Shown: positions 9,066-18,855 of the stretch, piece after piece | Layout of the letters: every line of letters starts with the position of its first letter | Numbering within the stretch: the stretch's first letter is position 1 | NCBI RefSeq assembly: GCF_024707105.1 | Contig: NZ_JANQAJ010000002.1 | Span: forward strand, 1 to 64,000 | Source: Devosia ginsengisoli | GTDB lineage: Bacteria > Pseudomonadota > Alphaproteobacteria > Rhizobiales > Devosiaceae | DNA: 64,000 nt | Direction: 5' to 3' | Program-made: the position numbers and the translations under genes | The notes under the pieces: model-generated | Database searches by the model: none | What the model saw: the letters and a program-made list of their open reading frames with translations, nothing else | Told to the model about the DNA's origin: nothing

Positions 9066-11942
9066 CGACCGAGCTGGGTCGCCAGCTTCTTGCCGAACTC
9101 GGCTCCGGTCATGGCCGCGCCGAAGGCGAAGCCCTGGGCATAGCGGCAGTTGAGCTGGCGCAGCCGTTCGATCTCGTCCAGCGTCTCGACGCCTTCGGCA
9201 ATCACCATCAGGTCGAGGTCGGCAGCCAGCGCCACCACCGCCTTGATGATCGGCCCCTGCGTATGGGCAATGCCGGTCGTGCCGCCCATGCTGACGAAAG
9301 CCGCTGGAATCTTGATGGTGTCGAACGGGAAGCGGTGCAGGTAGCTCAGCGACGAGTGGCCGGTGCCGAAATCGTCGAGCGCCAGGCCCAGGCCCAGATT
9401 GCGCAGGGCCTGCAGCATATAGGCGGAATGCTCGGGATTGGTCATCACCTGGCTCTCGGTAATTTCGAGCTTGAGGTGGCTGGCCAGTTCCTTGTCCTGG
9501 CTGACCAGGCTGCGCATGTCGTTGAGCAGGGTCTCGGTCGCCAGTTGGGTGGGCGACAGGTTGACCGAGATGAAGAATTCCTCGGGCAGGCCAAAGGTGG
9601 TCATCCAGTCCTTTGCCTGTGCCGCCGATTGCTCGAAGGCCAGCCGGCCGAGCTTCTCGATCTGACCCGACCGTTCGGCCAGCGGCACGAATTCATCGGG
9701 ATTGACCACGCCACGCGTCGGATGAATCCAGCGCATCAGCGCTTCCGCCCCGGCGATCTGGCCGGTCTGGATATCGGTCACCGGCTGGAACTGCACATGC
9801 AGTTCGCCCTGCTTCATGCCGCGCTCGAGATCTTCCTCGCTGGCGCGGTTATAGGCCGCGATGGAGCGGGCCGAGGCGCGATAGGCCTCGATACGGTCGC
9901 CGCCCAGGCGCTTGGCATAGTACATGGCCAGTTCGGCATCGCGCAGTACATCGGCCGCCTCGGCCGGATTGCTGTCATAGATGGTGACGCCGATGGAGGC
10001 CGACAGCGATAGATCGTGGTCGCCGAAGTTGAACGGGGCCTTCAGCGCCTTGCGAGATCTGTTCGGCGGTTTCGGCAATCTTGCCGGCGGCCTGTTCGGA
10101 GGCGAGAATCACCGCGAACTGATCGCCGGTGATACGGGCCACCGTATCGAGCGGACGCATGATGCGGGCGATGCGGCGGGATATGGCGAGCAGCACCGAA
10201 TCGGCGGCCGAATGGCCGATACGCTCTTCGAGCTCCATGAAACGGTCGATATCGATGAGGAACACTGCCGGTTTGGTGCCACCCGGCGTCCGCGCCCGGA
10301 CAAGGGCGCGCTCTAGCCGATCGAGGAAGAGTTGTCGATTGGGCAGGCCGGTCAGGCTGTCATGCACGGCGTCATGCAACAGGCGCTCGCGGGCCGCGCG
10401 ATCCTCGGTCACGTCCTGCAGAGTGCCGACGATGCGGTTGACCTGACCGTCGCCGCCCAGCACCGGTTTCACCCGCATGCGGAAGCTGCGATAGCTGCCA
10501 TCGTGTCCGGCCACGCGCATATCGGCCGAAACCTTGCCACGGCGCAGTTCGACCAGTGTGTCGAAGGCGGTGCGGAAGCGGTCGCGGTCATCGGGATGCA
10601 CGCGATCGAGCCAGCGCTTGATGGCGCCGCGCAGCGCGCCGCGCTTTTCGCCGAGGCGGGTGGCCAGTTCGTCGCTGACCGAGACGCGGTCGCGCTCGAT
10701 ATTCCAGTCGAAAACGAAGTCGCCCGAACCGGTGAGGGCCAAAGCGCGCCGCTCCACCTCGGACAAGGTGCCGATAGAGACCTGCCCCTCCGAAAAGGCG
10801 TGCTGCACGGCGGTAAAGCCGAGCAGCATGACGATGAGTACGAGGCCACCGCCCACGGCCGGCTGCGCCACGTCATTGGAGACCTGCCCCGTCACTACCA
10901 GCCAGGAATAGAACAGCCAGGAAATCAGGATGATCCAGGTGGGCACCAGCAGCACGGCGCGGTCATAGCCGCGCAAAGCCAGCAGCAGGATGAGGAAGAA
11001 GCCGGAGACGCCGAGCAAAGCCAGCACGAGCCGGGCGATGGTTGCGGCTATGGCGGGCTGGAAGAAGGCAAAGGCGAACAAGGCCAGGAACAAGGCTGCA
11101 AGGCCGAGCGCCAGATGGATGAAGCGCAGGTGCCAGCGATGCAGGTTCAGATAAATGAACAGGAACCCCGCTAACGTCGTCGCTATGCCCGCCTCCGCTG
11201 CGGCGCGCAATGGCTGCATACCGCCCGCCGGCAGGCCGAGGACGCGTCCGAGCACACCGAAATCGATCAGCAGGTAAATGAGCACCGCCCAGGCAAAGGC
11301 GGCAGTGGCCGGAAAGATGCCGCGTCCCTTGACCACGAACATGATGGTGAGGAAGACCGCCGCGAGCGAAGCGACACCCAGCACCACGCCACGGAACAGG
11401 GTGAAGGAGTTCACGTAGTCGCGGTAGCCGTTGGGCTGCCACAGATAGAGTTCGGGCAGTTGCGCGCCTGCCAGTTCGGCCACGAAGGTCACGGTGGCGC
11501 CGGGGTCCAGCGTCACTTCGAAAACGTCGGCCTCGCTGTCGGTGAGGCGGACGGGACGAATGCCGGCGCTCGGCGTCAGCGCCTTGAGGCGGTCATCGCC
11601 GAGATCGGGCTGGAAAATGCCCGAGCCCGGCAAGCGGAAAAAGGGCGCCACAAGCAGGCGCTCGATCTGCTGGTCACTCTCGTTGCGCAGCGCAAACAGC
11701 GCGAAATTCGGGTTGGTGTCCTGCTCGCTCGCCAGCACCTCGATGCGGCGAATGATGCCATCTTCCCCCGGGGCGGTGGACAATTGCACACGACCGTTGG
11801 TGCCCGGCTGGATCTCGATCACCTCGGACAGATTGACAGCATTGACGTCTTCGGGGACCGAAATGACTTCGAAGGCGGCGGACGGAGCAAGGGTGGTCAG
11901 CGCGAAGGCAAGCCACACCGCGAGTGCAAAGAGATGACGCAT
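9062..11942 (-). pseudogene. Membrane sensor with PAS, GGDEF and EAL domains, frame broken before the EAL domain
   Basis: Read leftward from ATG 11942. There is a signal peptide, an extracytoplasmic domain to about residue 185, seven hydrophobic helices (7TM-DISM type) to about 385, a PAS domain (FVFDWNIERDRVSVSDELA), then GGDEF and EAL domains. The GGDEF motif is degenerate (TGDQF), so cyclase activity is unlikely, while the EAL motif (EALMRW) and DDFGTGHSS are intact, suggesting a c-di-GMP phosphodiesterase. The frame is lost near 10052, between EQIS and KALKAPFNF; removing one base restores a single protein of about 959 residues. The break is not in a homopolymer, so a real mutation is possible. 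Confidence 0.8.
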
Positions 11943-12157
11943 CAGGGGCGATTATATCCTGCGGTAGGCTTCATTGTGGCAGCGTTCCGGCGAAAGAGTG
12001 CAAGCGCATCAGACGCTGAACGGCATCCTCTTGGCGGGAGCGCCCTTTGGTAGCGGGGAATGGCCCGTGCGACAAGGCTGGCGGCATGTTGCTGAACCGC
12101 AACAGTTATGACGGCGGGACACGCGAAAGCGCCGCCTGCAATGCGGTTTTCACGGGA

Positions 12158-12215
12158 GATGGGCGGCCTTTGGACCAAGAACTGTCGACATAGAACGGAC
12201 CAAAGGCCGCCCATC
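12158..12215. repeat. Isolated 16-bp perfect inverted repeat
   Basis: Positions 12158-12173 are perfectly complementary to 12200-12215, with a 26-base loop. The hairpin lies in the 750-bp gap between the acetyltransferase stop (12697) and the EAL gene start (11942). No gene was recognised in this gap; it holds this hairpin, a palindromic element at 12420-12600 and a stretch of rather unstructured sequence between them. Confidence 0.6.
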
Positions 12216-12419
12216 ACGGGTCTGGAGTTTCCTCACCGGGTCCGGACTCAGGTGGGACTGTATCGCAAGCCCAGCTGCCGACTTTCTGCCCGGCCAAACG
12301 GGCGCCCCCGTCTCCAGCCTCCCCGCCCGGCCCTGCGTCGGGGCCGCGTGAATGGTGGGGATGGGTGGCAGTATGCAGCAGGTTTTGGGGGCGGGGATAA
12401 GATGGATAAGTCGGGGCGC

Positions 12420-12600
12420 CCTCGACACCCCCACCCTGCTCGATTCAACGGACTTAGCGAAGGGCTAAGTCCTATCTCGCTTCCCTCCCCACAAGGGGGA
12501 GGGTGGGGCCGGTGGACGCTGAAGCACTGAGCGACGCACGGAATGTGGTCATGCGCCTCCCTCCCCCTTGTGGCGAGGGAATGAGGGTGGGTGTTTGGCC
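12420..12600. repeat. Intergenic palindromic element, family B
   Basis: The element contains the family B core CTCCCCACAAGGGGGAGG at about 12487, its complement CTCCCCCTTGTGG at about 12561, and the internal stretch GGACTTAGCGAAGGGCTAAGTCC at about 12450. The same pieces recur at 38575-38741 and 40663-40821. Here the parts are rearranged compared with those copies. Confidence 0.7.
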
Positions 12601-12696
12601 CGACCTACCTTGCGGCCGTGGCGCGATCTCGGGATGGATCCCGGTTCGAGGTCGGGATGACGTCGGGCGGGATCGTGCCTTTCCCAATCACGCCGC

Positions 12697-13305
12697 CTAT
12701 ACCCGGCGCAGGTAACGGTCCATTTCGTAGCGTTCCTTGGTCAGACCGAACAGGACATGGTCTTCCCAGCGGCCGTTGATCTGCAGATATTTTTCGGCAA
12801 AACCTTCTTCGGCAAAGCCATTTTTCTCCAGCACGCGGCGGGAGGCGGTGTTGCCGGGCAGGAAGGCGGCGTGGACACGGTGCAGGTCCAGCGTATCGAA
12901 TATGAAAGGCAGGCTGACGCCCACCGCCTCGCTCATCAGGCCCTGGCCGGCGAATTGCTGGCCCATCCAATAGCCGAGATTGACGAATTGCGCGGCGCGA
13001 CGGCGGATGTTGGACAGCGTAATTCCGCCCACCAGGGTCTCGCGCTGGCCATCCGCGAGGAAGATGAAGAAGGAGTAATCGGTGCCCTCCTCCGCCTCCT
13101 CTCGGGCCCGCTTCACACGGGTCACGAAAACGCGGCGGCCCAGATCGGCCTCGGTCCAGCGCGGCTCGAACGGCCGCAGGAAATCCCGGCTGGAGTGGCG
13201 CAAAGTGTACCAGGGCTCAAAATCGGCCATCTGCGGCAGGCGCAGCAGCACGCGCGGCCCACGCAAAGCGATCAAAGGAGCGGGGGATGTCCAGGGCCAC
13301 AGCAT
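12697..13305 (-). CDS. GNAT family N-acetyltransferase, RimJ/RimL type
   Basis: About 202 residues from ATG 13305. The fold signatures are LRGPRVLLRLPQMADFEPW at the N terminus, LGYWMGQQFAGQGLMSEAV (acetyl-CoA loop) and NTASRRVLEKNGF near the C terminus. These are typical of RimJ-like enzymes that acetylate N termini of ribosomal proteins or small substrates; the substrate is unknown. An alternative start at 13353 would overlap the upstream protease gene. It is the last gene of the long leftward cox-thrC gene string. Confidence 0.88.
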   Translation of the reverse strand: MLWPWTSPAPLIALRGPRVLLRLPQMADFEPWYTLRHSSRDFLRPFEPRWTEADLGRRVFVTRVKRAREEAEEGTDYSFFIFLADGQRETLVGGITLSNIRRRAAQFVNLGYWMGQQFAGQGLMSEAVGVSLPFIFDTLDLHRVHAAFLPGNTASRRVLEKNGFAEEGFAEKYLQINGRWEDHVLFGLTKERYEMDRYLRRV

Positions 13306-13318
13306 GGCGTTCCGGGCC

Positions 13319-14581
13319 TCAACGCTTGAGATGGTCGCCAATGGCACCGACATCGGCCAGATTGCCGATCGGCCCGATGCCCGCCAGCGTGGGCGTGCCC
13401 TGCGTGAAGATCTGTTCGGCTACATCCTGCACGCGCCTCGCGGTGATGGCATTGATGCGATCCACCGTCTCCTGCATGGGAATGGGGCGGCCCCACAGGA
13501 TTTGCTGGCGCGCCAGTTGACCGGCGCGGGCGGACGGACTTTCCAGCGACATGAGCAGGCCGGCCCTGATCTGATTGCGGACGCGGATCACCTCGTCATC
13601 GGTGATGCTCTCAGTGGCGCGCTTCAGCTCGTCCAGCACGACGGGCACCAGTTCGCCCACTTCATCCTCGCCGGTGGCCGCGGCAACGCCGAACACGCCG
13701 CTATCGGCGAAAGCCCAGTGGAAGGAATAGACCGAATAGCAGAGGCCACGCTTCTCGCGGATTTCCTGGAACAGGCGCGAACTCATGCCGCCGCCCAGAA
13801 TCGAGGCCAGGACCTGCGCGGCATAGAAACCATCAGCATTATAGGCGCGACCCTCGAAGCCGACGACGATATGGGCCTGTTCGTGGTCGGAGATCAGCCG
13901 TTCCTCGCCGCCGTGATATTCGGCGCGCTGCGGCGCCGGGGCGCCATTGGGCTTGAGGTCGGCAAAGCGCTGGCGGGCGACATCGACCAGTTCGTCATGG
14001 TCCACATTGCCCGCCGCTGCCATGACCATATGGTCGCCGACATAGTTGCGGCCCATATATTTGCGGATGGTGTCGGGATTGAATTCGCGCACCGAATCCA
14101 CCGTACCGAGAATGGTGCGGCCGATGGGTTGCACGGGAAAGGCTGCGGCCTGGAACAGGTCGAAGACGTGATCGTCAGGATTGTCGCGTGCGGCGCCGAT
14201 CTCCTGGACGATGACCTGTTTCTCGCGGGCGAGTTCGTCATCCTCGAACAGGGAATTCTGCAGGATGTCCGCCAGAATATCGGCCGCGAGAACCACGTCT
14301 TCCTTGAGGACGCGGGCGAAATAGCCGGTATGTTCGATGGAGGTGGCGGCGTTGAGATCGCCCCCGACATTCTCGATAGCCTCGGCAATCTGCAGCGCCG
14401 TCCGCGAGGTGGTGCCCTTGAAGGCCATGTGTTCAAGCAGGTGCGAGATGCCGTGCTCGGCCTTGCGCTCGCTGCGCGCCCCGGCCTTGACCCAGACGCC
14501 AAGAGAAGCACTTTCGAGATGCGGCATGTCGTCAGTCAGGACCACCATGCCGTTATCAAGGGTTGTCGATCGTACGCTCAC
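13319..14581 (-). CDS. M16 family zinc metallopeptidase (processing-protease-like)
   Basis: This 420-residue protein has the inverted zinc motif HLLEH (His47, Glu50, His51) and the family stretches AFKGTTSRTALQIAEAIE and LGGGMSSRLFQEIREKRGL. It is related to the mitochondrial processing peptidase beta subunit. I chose GTG at 14581 because GGAGGAG lies 7 bases upstream; the frame is open to 14620. It follows thrC by 54 bases, a pairing conserved in Hyphomicrobiales. Confidence 0.92.
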   Translation of the reverse strand: MSVRSTTLDNGMVVLTDDMPHLESASLGVWVKAGARSERKAEHGISHLLEHMAFKGTTSRTALQIAEAIENVGGDLNAATSIEHTGYFARVLKEDVVLAADILADILQNSLFEDDELAREKQVIVQEIGAARDNPDDHVFDLFQAAAFPVQPIGRTILGTVDSVREFNPDTIRKYMGRNYVGDHMVMAAAGNVDHDELVDVARQRFADLKPNGAPAPQRAEYHGGEERLISDHEQAHIVVGFEGRAYNADGFYAAQVLASILGGGMSSRLFQEIREKRGLCYSVYSFHWAFADSGVFGVAAATGEDEVGELVPVVLDELKRATESITDDEVIRVRNQIRAGLLMSLESPSARAGQLARQQILWGRPIPMQETVDRINAITARRVQDVAEQIFTQGTPTLAGIGPIGNLADVGAIGDHLKR

Positions 14582-14635
14582 GCTAGGCTCCTCCAAGAGG
14601 CCTGGCGGTCGGGCGACCACCTGGCCCCCGTTTCG

Positions 14636-16027
14636 TCAGGCAGCGCGCGTACGCGCTGCAATGAAGTCTTCGACCGCATTCTGGTCGTTGGCAAGGACGC
14701 TGAGGCGCTCCTCGCGGGAATGAAGATCGGCCAGCCAGGCCGGCAAAGCCGGTTCCACGCCGGCCGCATCCTTGACGGCGGCGGGGAATTTGGCCGGGTG
14801 GGCCGTGGCCAGCGTCACCATGGGCGTGGCGCCGAGATGCGCGCGCGCCACATGAACGCCGACGGCGGTATGCGGATCGAGCAGGTAGCCGGACGCCTTG
14901 AGCGTGGCGGCGATGGTCGTCCTGGTTTCGGCTTCGCCCGTGGTGCCGGCGGCAAAATCGCGGCGGATGGCGCTGAGAGTATTGTCCGGCAAGGCGAAGC
15001 CGCCTGACTGCTTGAGGCCATCCATCATGCGGACCACGGCGCCGGCATCGCGCCCCGCGCTCTCGAACAGCAGGCGTTCGAAATTGGACGAAATCTGGAT
15101 ATCCATGGAGGGGCTGATGGTGGGGGCAACGCCGTCCATTTCGTAGCGACCGGTATCCATGGTCCGCCGCAGGATGTCATTGGCGTTGGTGGCAATGATC
15201 AGCCGGTCGATCGGCAGGCCCATGGCCTTGGCGCAATAGCCGGCGAAGATGTCGCCGAAATTGCCTGTCGGCACGGTGAAGCTGACCTTGCGGTGCGGAC
15301 TGCCGAGGGAAACGGCGGCGGTGAAGTAATAGACGATCTGCGCGACGATGCGGCCCCAATTGATGGAGTTGACGCCCGACAGGCGCACGCCATCGCGGAA
15401 TTTGTGATTGTTGAACAGCGCCTTGACGATGTTCTGGCAGTCATCGAACGTGCCTTCGAGAGCGATATTGTAGACATTGGCGTCGAGCACGGTCGTCATC
15501 TGCAGGCGCTGCACCGGCGAGGTGCGGCCCTGCGGGTGCAGGATGAAGATGTCCGTCGTGTCGCGGCCGCGGAAGGCCTCGATGGCGGCCGAGCCGGTGT
15601 CGCCCGAGGTGGCGCCGACAATGGTGGCCCGGAGGCCGCGTTCGGCCAGGATATGATCCATCACCCGGCTCAGGAACTGCATGGCCACGTCCTTGAAGGC
15701 CAAAGTGGGCCCGTGGAACAGTTCCAGCACGAAATGATTGGGCTCGATTTCGAGCAAAGGCGTCACCGAGGGGTGGCGGAAGGCGGCATATGCCTCGTCC
15801 ACGATGGCCTTGAGCTTGCGCGGCGCAATCTCGTCGCCGGTGAAGCGGCTGATGATGGCATAGGCGACATCGGCATAGGGCTTGCCGGCGAAACCCGATA
15901 TCTCGGCGGGGCTGACCTGGGGCCAGCTCTGCGGCACGTAAAGCCCACCATCGGAAGCCAGGCCAGCGAGAACCGCGTCAGAGAAGCCGAGCACGGGCGC
16001 CTGGCCGCGCGTTGAAACAAACTGCAT
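14636..16027 (-). CDS. thrC: Threonine synthase
   Basis: This 463-residue PLP enzyme converts O-phosphohomoserine to threonine. The start MQFVSTRGQAPVLGFSDAVL, the PLP-lysine region FHGPTLAFKDVAMQFL and the phosphate-binding loop GATSGDTGSAAIEAF are all present. The length matches the long ThrC class. It sits between the SURF1 gene and the M16 protease gene on the same strand. Confidence 0.97.
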   Translation of the reverse strand: MQFVSTRGQAPVLGFSDAVLAGLASDGGLYVPQSWPQVSPAEISGFAGKPYADVAYAIISRFTGDEIAPRKLKAIVDEAYAAFRHPSVTPLLEIEPNHFVLELFHGPTLAFKDVAMQFLSRVMDHILAERGLRATIVGATSGDTGSAAIEAFRGRDTTDIFILHPQGRTSPVQRLQMTTVLDANVYNIALEGTFDDCQNIVKALFNNHKFRDGVRLSGVNSINWGRIVAQIVYYFTAAVSLGSPHRKVSFTVPTGNFGDIFAGYCAKAMGLPIDRLIIATNANDILRRTMDTGRYEMDGVAPTISPSMDIQISSNFERLLFESAGRDAGAVVRMMDGLKQSGGFALPDNTLSAIRRDFAAGTTGEAETRTTIAATLKASGYLLDPHTAVGVHVARAHLGATPMVTLATAHPAKFPAAVKDAAGVEPALPAWLADLHSREERLSVLANDQNAVEDFIAARTRAA

Positions 16028-16096
16028 TCGGGGGAAGAGCCCTTTTAGAATTGTTGCAACCTAGTCAAACAGGGACCGAACCGCAAGTTTGCCGGC

Positions 16097-16855
16097 TCAG
16101 CCCTTGGTGCCGGCGCGCTGGCGGGCGAACCAGAAGCCGAGCATGACGACGGCCACGATGGCAAAGCCGTACCAGGTATAGGCATAGCCGAGATGGTTGT
16201 TGGGAAATTCGACCACGGTTTCGCCGCCCTGGGGCAGTTCGCCGGCGGGGCCGGCCGGCAGGTCGATATAGAAGGGCGCGATAGGCGCCAAAGCCGGATC
16301 GACCATGGCGGCGAGCCGGGCCGGATCGCGCACCCAGTCGATGCGGTCGGACATGTTGGGGTCCGGCGTCATGAAGCCGGCCGCTTCGCCGGGGCGCAGC
16401 AGACCGGTAATGGTGACCTGGCTTTCGTCGCCCTCCCCGTCGGTAACCGCCGCTTCCTGGAAATCCTGCGGGATGAAGCCGCGATTGACGAAGACGGTGC
16501 CGCCATCGGCCAGCACGAAGGGCGTCACGACCCAATAGCCGGGACCGGAGGCCGGGCCGCGCGCATTGGCGAGGCTGGTGAAGACCGTGACTGTCTGGTT
16601 GTAACGAAAGGCGCCGGTCAGCGAGAAGGGCTGGAAATTGAGTGCCTGCAGGTCGAGCGTGGCCCATTGGTCGGCGGGCGGGACGGGAACCGGATCGGCG
16701 CCGAGCCGGGCATCCACCGCAGCGATCAAGGCTTCCTTTTCGCCGAGCCGCTGCAATTGCCACGTGCCCAGCCAGACGCAGACGACGGCCAGGGCCAGCA
16801 TCAGCACCACGAAGGACCAGGTCATGATCGGCCCGAGGCTGCGACGCTCGCTCAT
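16097..16855 (-). CDS. SURF1 family cytochrome c oxidase assembly protein
   Basis: This 252-residue protein has one N-terminal membrane helix (WSFVVLMLALAVVCVWLGTW), the motif LGTWQLQRLGEKEALI, the central GYWVVTPFVLADGGTVFVNRG and a C-terminal membrane helix. SURF1 helps insert heme a into subunit I. Its start overlaps the stop of the DUF983 gene by 4 bases, which suggests coupling. It belongs to the cox operon. Confidence 0.93.
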   Translation of the reverse strand: MSERRSLGPIMTWSFVVLMLALAVVCVWLGTWQLQRLGEKEALIAAVDARLGADPVPVPPADQWATLDLQALNFQPFSLTGAFRYNQTVTVFTSLANARGPASGPGYWVVTPFVLADGGTVFVNRGFIPQDFQEAAVTDGEGDESQVTITGLLRPGEAAGFMTPDPNMSDRIDWVRDPARLAAMVDPALAPIAPFYIDLPAGPAGELPQGGETVVEFPNNHLGYAYTWYGFAIVAVVMLGFWFARQRAGTKG

Positions 16856-17205
16856 TGATGGCCCTCATGCGCATCGTGCCGGTATTGCTGGGACACCAGC
16901 ACGCCCTTGAACGGCGGCAGCAATGCCAGCGACAGGACCAGGGTCGTGGGGATCCACAGGATCAGGTGGATATAGGGCGGCGGATTGAACAGCGCGCCGA
17001 CCAGCAGGGCCAAAGCGATGACGATGGGCGCAACGATGAAGATGACAAAGACCGCCGGGCCGTCACCACTATCGGCAAATTTCAGATCGAGCCCGCAGAC
17101 CGGGCAGGCAGGCGCCACTTTCAGGTAACCGGCGAACAGCTTGCCCTTGCCGCAGCGTGGGCAGCGGCACAGCAGGCCGGTCAATATGGGCGACGACTGG
17201 GCCAA
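16852..17205 (-). CDS. DUF983 family membrane protein
   Basis: This protein of about 117 residues has an N-terminal zinc-ribbon-like part with two Cys pairs (CRCPRCGKGKLF and ACPVCGLDLKF) and two hydrophobic helices (VFVIFIVAPIVIALALLVGAL and ILWIPTTLVLSLALLPPF). DUF983 genes commonly sit between ctaE and SURF1 in this order. I prefer TTG at 17205, which has GGAG about 6 bases upstream; a TTG at 17217 is the other choice but abuts the terminator T-run. Confidence 0.85.
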   Translation of the reverse strand: MAQSSPILTGLLCRCPRCGKGKLFAGYLKVAPACPVCGLDLKFADSGDGPAVFVIFIVAPIVIALALLVGALFNPPPYIHLILWIPTTLVLSLALLPPFKGVLVSQQYRHDAHEGHQ

Positions 17206-17214
17206 TCCGGGCTC

Positions 17215-17251
17215 CAAAAAAGTCGGGGCGCAGCTTGCGGCCGCGCCCCGA
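17215..17251 (-). terminator. Rho-independent terminator between ctaE and the DUF983 gene
   Basis: On the minus strand a 9-bp GC stem (17223-17231 with 17243-17251) is followed by TTTTTT at 17220-17215. It lies just downstream of the ctaE stop and just before the DUF983 start, so it should reduce read-through from the oxidase genes into the distal assembly, thrC and protease genes. Confidence 0.75.
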
Positions 17252-17270
17252 GAAAAATGTCCGGGCGACC

Positions 17271-18104
17271 CTAGTGGTGGATCGCCACGCCCCAGCTGCC
17301 CCAGACATAGATCGAGGCAAACAGGAACAGCCAGACCACGTCCACGAAGTGCCAGTACCAGGCGGCGAATTCGAAGCCGATATGGCGTTCGGGGGTAAAA
17401 TCACCGCGCATCGCACGCAGCAGGCAGACCAGCAGGAAGATGGTACCGATCAGCACGTGGAAGCCATGCAGGCCCGTGGCCATGAAGAAGGTGGCGCCAT
17501 ACATGTTGCCGGCGAAGCTGAAGCCGGCTTCCATATATTCGATGGCCTGGACGCAGGTGAAAACAGCGCCCAGCAGCACGGTAAGGATCAGGCCCCACTT
17601 GAGGCCTTCGCGATCGCCTTCGAGCAGCGCATGGTGCGCCCAGGTGACGGTCGTGCCCGAGGTCAGCAGCAGCAGCGTATTGAACAGCGGCAGATGGAAC
17701 GGGTCGAACAGCTCCACGCCGGTCGGCGGCCAGATGCCGCCGGTGGCGGCGACGCGGGCATATTGCTCGACGTCATCGAGGCGGAAGAAGCCATCGAAAT
17801 AGGCCCAGAAGAAGCCGAAGAACACCATCACCTCGGAGGCGATGAACAGCATCATGCCGTAACGGTGGTGCATCTGCACGACGGGCGTGTGATCGCCGCC
17901 GTTAGCTTCCTTGATGACGTCGCTCCACCACGCATACATGGTGTAGAGCACACCGGCCAGGCCGATGAAGAACACGAACGGAGTCCAGTGGTGCATCCAG
18001 GAGATGATGCCTATGGCAAGCACGAGTACGGCGACCGACATAACGAACGGCCACGGGCTCGGTTCGACCATGTGGTAATCGTGGTTCTTGGCTATTCCGG
18101 CCAT
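17271..18104 (-). CDS. ctaE: Cytochrome c oxidase subunit III
   Basis: This 277-residue protein has seven membrane helices. The N terminus HDYHMVEPSPWPF, the conserved stretch GGIWPPTGVELFDPFHLPL and the C-terminal FEFAAWYWHFVDVVWLFLFA are typical of subunit III of aa3-type oxidase. It lies 2 bases downstream of ctaG and ends the proximal part of the operon, before a terminator. Confidence 0.97.
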   Translation of the reverse strand: MAGIAKNHDYHMVEPSPWPFVMSVAVLVLAIGIISWMHHWTPFVFFIGLAGVLYTMYAWWSDVIKEANGGDHTPVVQMHHRYGMMLFIASEVMVFFGFFWAYFDGFFRLDDVEQYARVAATGGIWPPTGVELFDPFHLPLFNTLLLLTSGTTVTWAHHALLEGDREGLKWGLILTVLLGAVFTCVQAIEYMEAGFSFAGNMYGATFFMATGLHGFHVLIGTIFLLVCLLRAMRGDFTPERHIGFEFAAWYWHFVDVVWLFLFASIYVWGSWGVAIHH

Positions 18105-18106
18105 GG

Positions 18107-18673
18107 TCAGCTTCCCTCATTGTCTGAAGCGTAGAAAGTGTAAGAGAGCGTGATCTCTTTGATGGTGTCGAGCTCTTGGTTATCGTCGAGCTCGGGATCG
18201 ACGAAGAACACGATCGGCATGTCCACGGTTTCGCCGGGCTGCAGCGTCTGCTCGGTGAAGCAGAAGCATTCGATCTTGTTGAAATAGACGCCGGCCCGCT
18301 CGGGCGAGACGTTGAACACGGCCATGCCGGTGATCGGCCTGTCCGAATTGTTGGTCGCCACATAGCTGACGGTATCGACCTTGCCGATGTTGTCGGTGAC
18401 AAGCGCGGCGGGCGTTACCGTCCAGGCCAGATCATTGGCGACGTTGGAGTCGAAGCGTACCGTCATCTGCCGGTCGATAAAGCCCTTGGGGGCTTCGCTG
18501 GCGGTCTGCGGCGTGCCACCAAAGCCGGTCACCTGGCAGAACAACTGGTAGAGCGGCACCGAGGCATAGGCCAGCCCCACCATGCCAGCGGCGACGAACA
18601 TGCCGATAAGGGCGACCCGCCGGTTGCGGCGGGCCATTGCGGGGTCAATGCCGGGATGGTGCAATTCAGTCAT
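18107..18673 (-). CDS. ctaG: Cytochrome c oxidase assembly protein CtaG/Cox11
   Basis: This 188-residue protein has one N-terminal membrane helix and a periplasmic domain that delivers copper to the CuB site of subunit I. The conserved copper-binding motif is in IECFCFTEQTLQPGE, followed by MPIVFFVDPEL. YQLFCQVTGFGGT is also typical. The start overlaps the stop of the small upstream gene by one base (TGATG). Confidence 0.95.
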   Translation of the reverse strand: MTELHHPGIDPAMARRNRRVALIGMFVAAGMVGLAYASVPLYQLFCQVTGFGGTPQTASEAPKGFIDRQMTVRFDSNVANDLAWTVTPAALVTDNIGKVDTVSYVATNNSDRPITGMAVFNVSPERAGVYFNKIECFCFTEQTLQPGETVDMPIVFFVDPELDDNQELDTIKEITLSYTFYASDNEGS

Positions 18674-18855
18674 CAGAGAGCCCGATCAAATAGAGCCGGA
18701 CCCATCTTGATGATGGTCAGCACGTAGAAGGTAAGGGCGAAAAGCGCCAGGGCGACACCAAGCGCGATAGAGCGGCGGCGGCGGACCTTTGCCCGCGCAG
18801 CAGCAATCTCGGCCGACTCCGTCTCGACGCTGCGGATTTCGTCCGGGGCGCTCAT
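18673..18855 (-). CDS. CoxF-like small membrane protein
   Basis: This 60-residue protein has a charged N terminus and one membrane helix (SIALGVALALFALTFYVLTIIK). It sits between ctaB and ctaG with one-base overlaps on both sides, exactly where the small CoxF protein is encoded in Hyphomicrobiales oxidase operons. Its role in the oxidase is not established. Confidence 0.85.
   Translation of the reverse strand: MSAPDEIRSVETESAEIAAARAKVRRRRSIALGVALALFALTFYVLTIIKMGPALFDRAL

Noticed and set aside
12108..12530. Open frame of 140 codons in the gap before the acetyltransferase gene
   Set aside because: It runs through a hairpin and a family B repeat, has no recognisable domain and is low-complexity (Pro, Arg, Gly).
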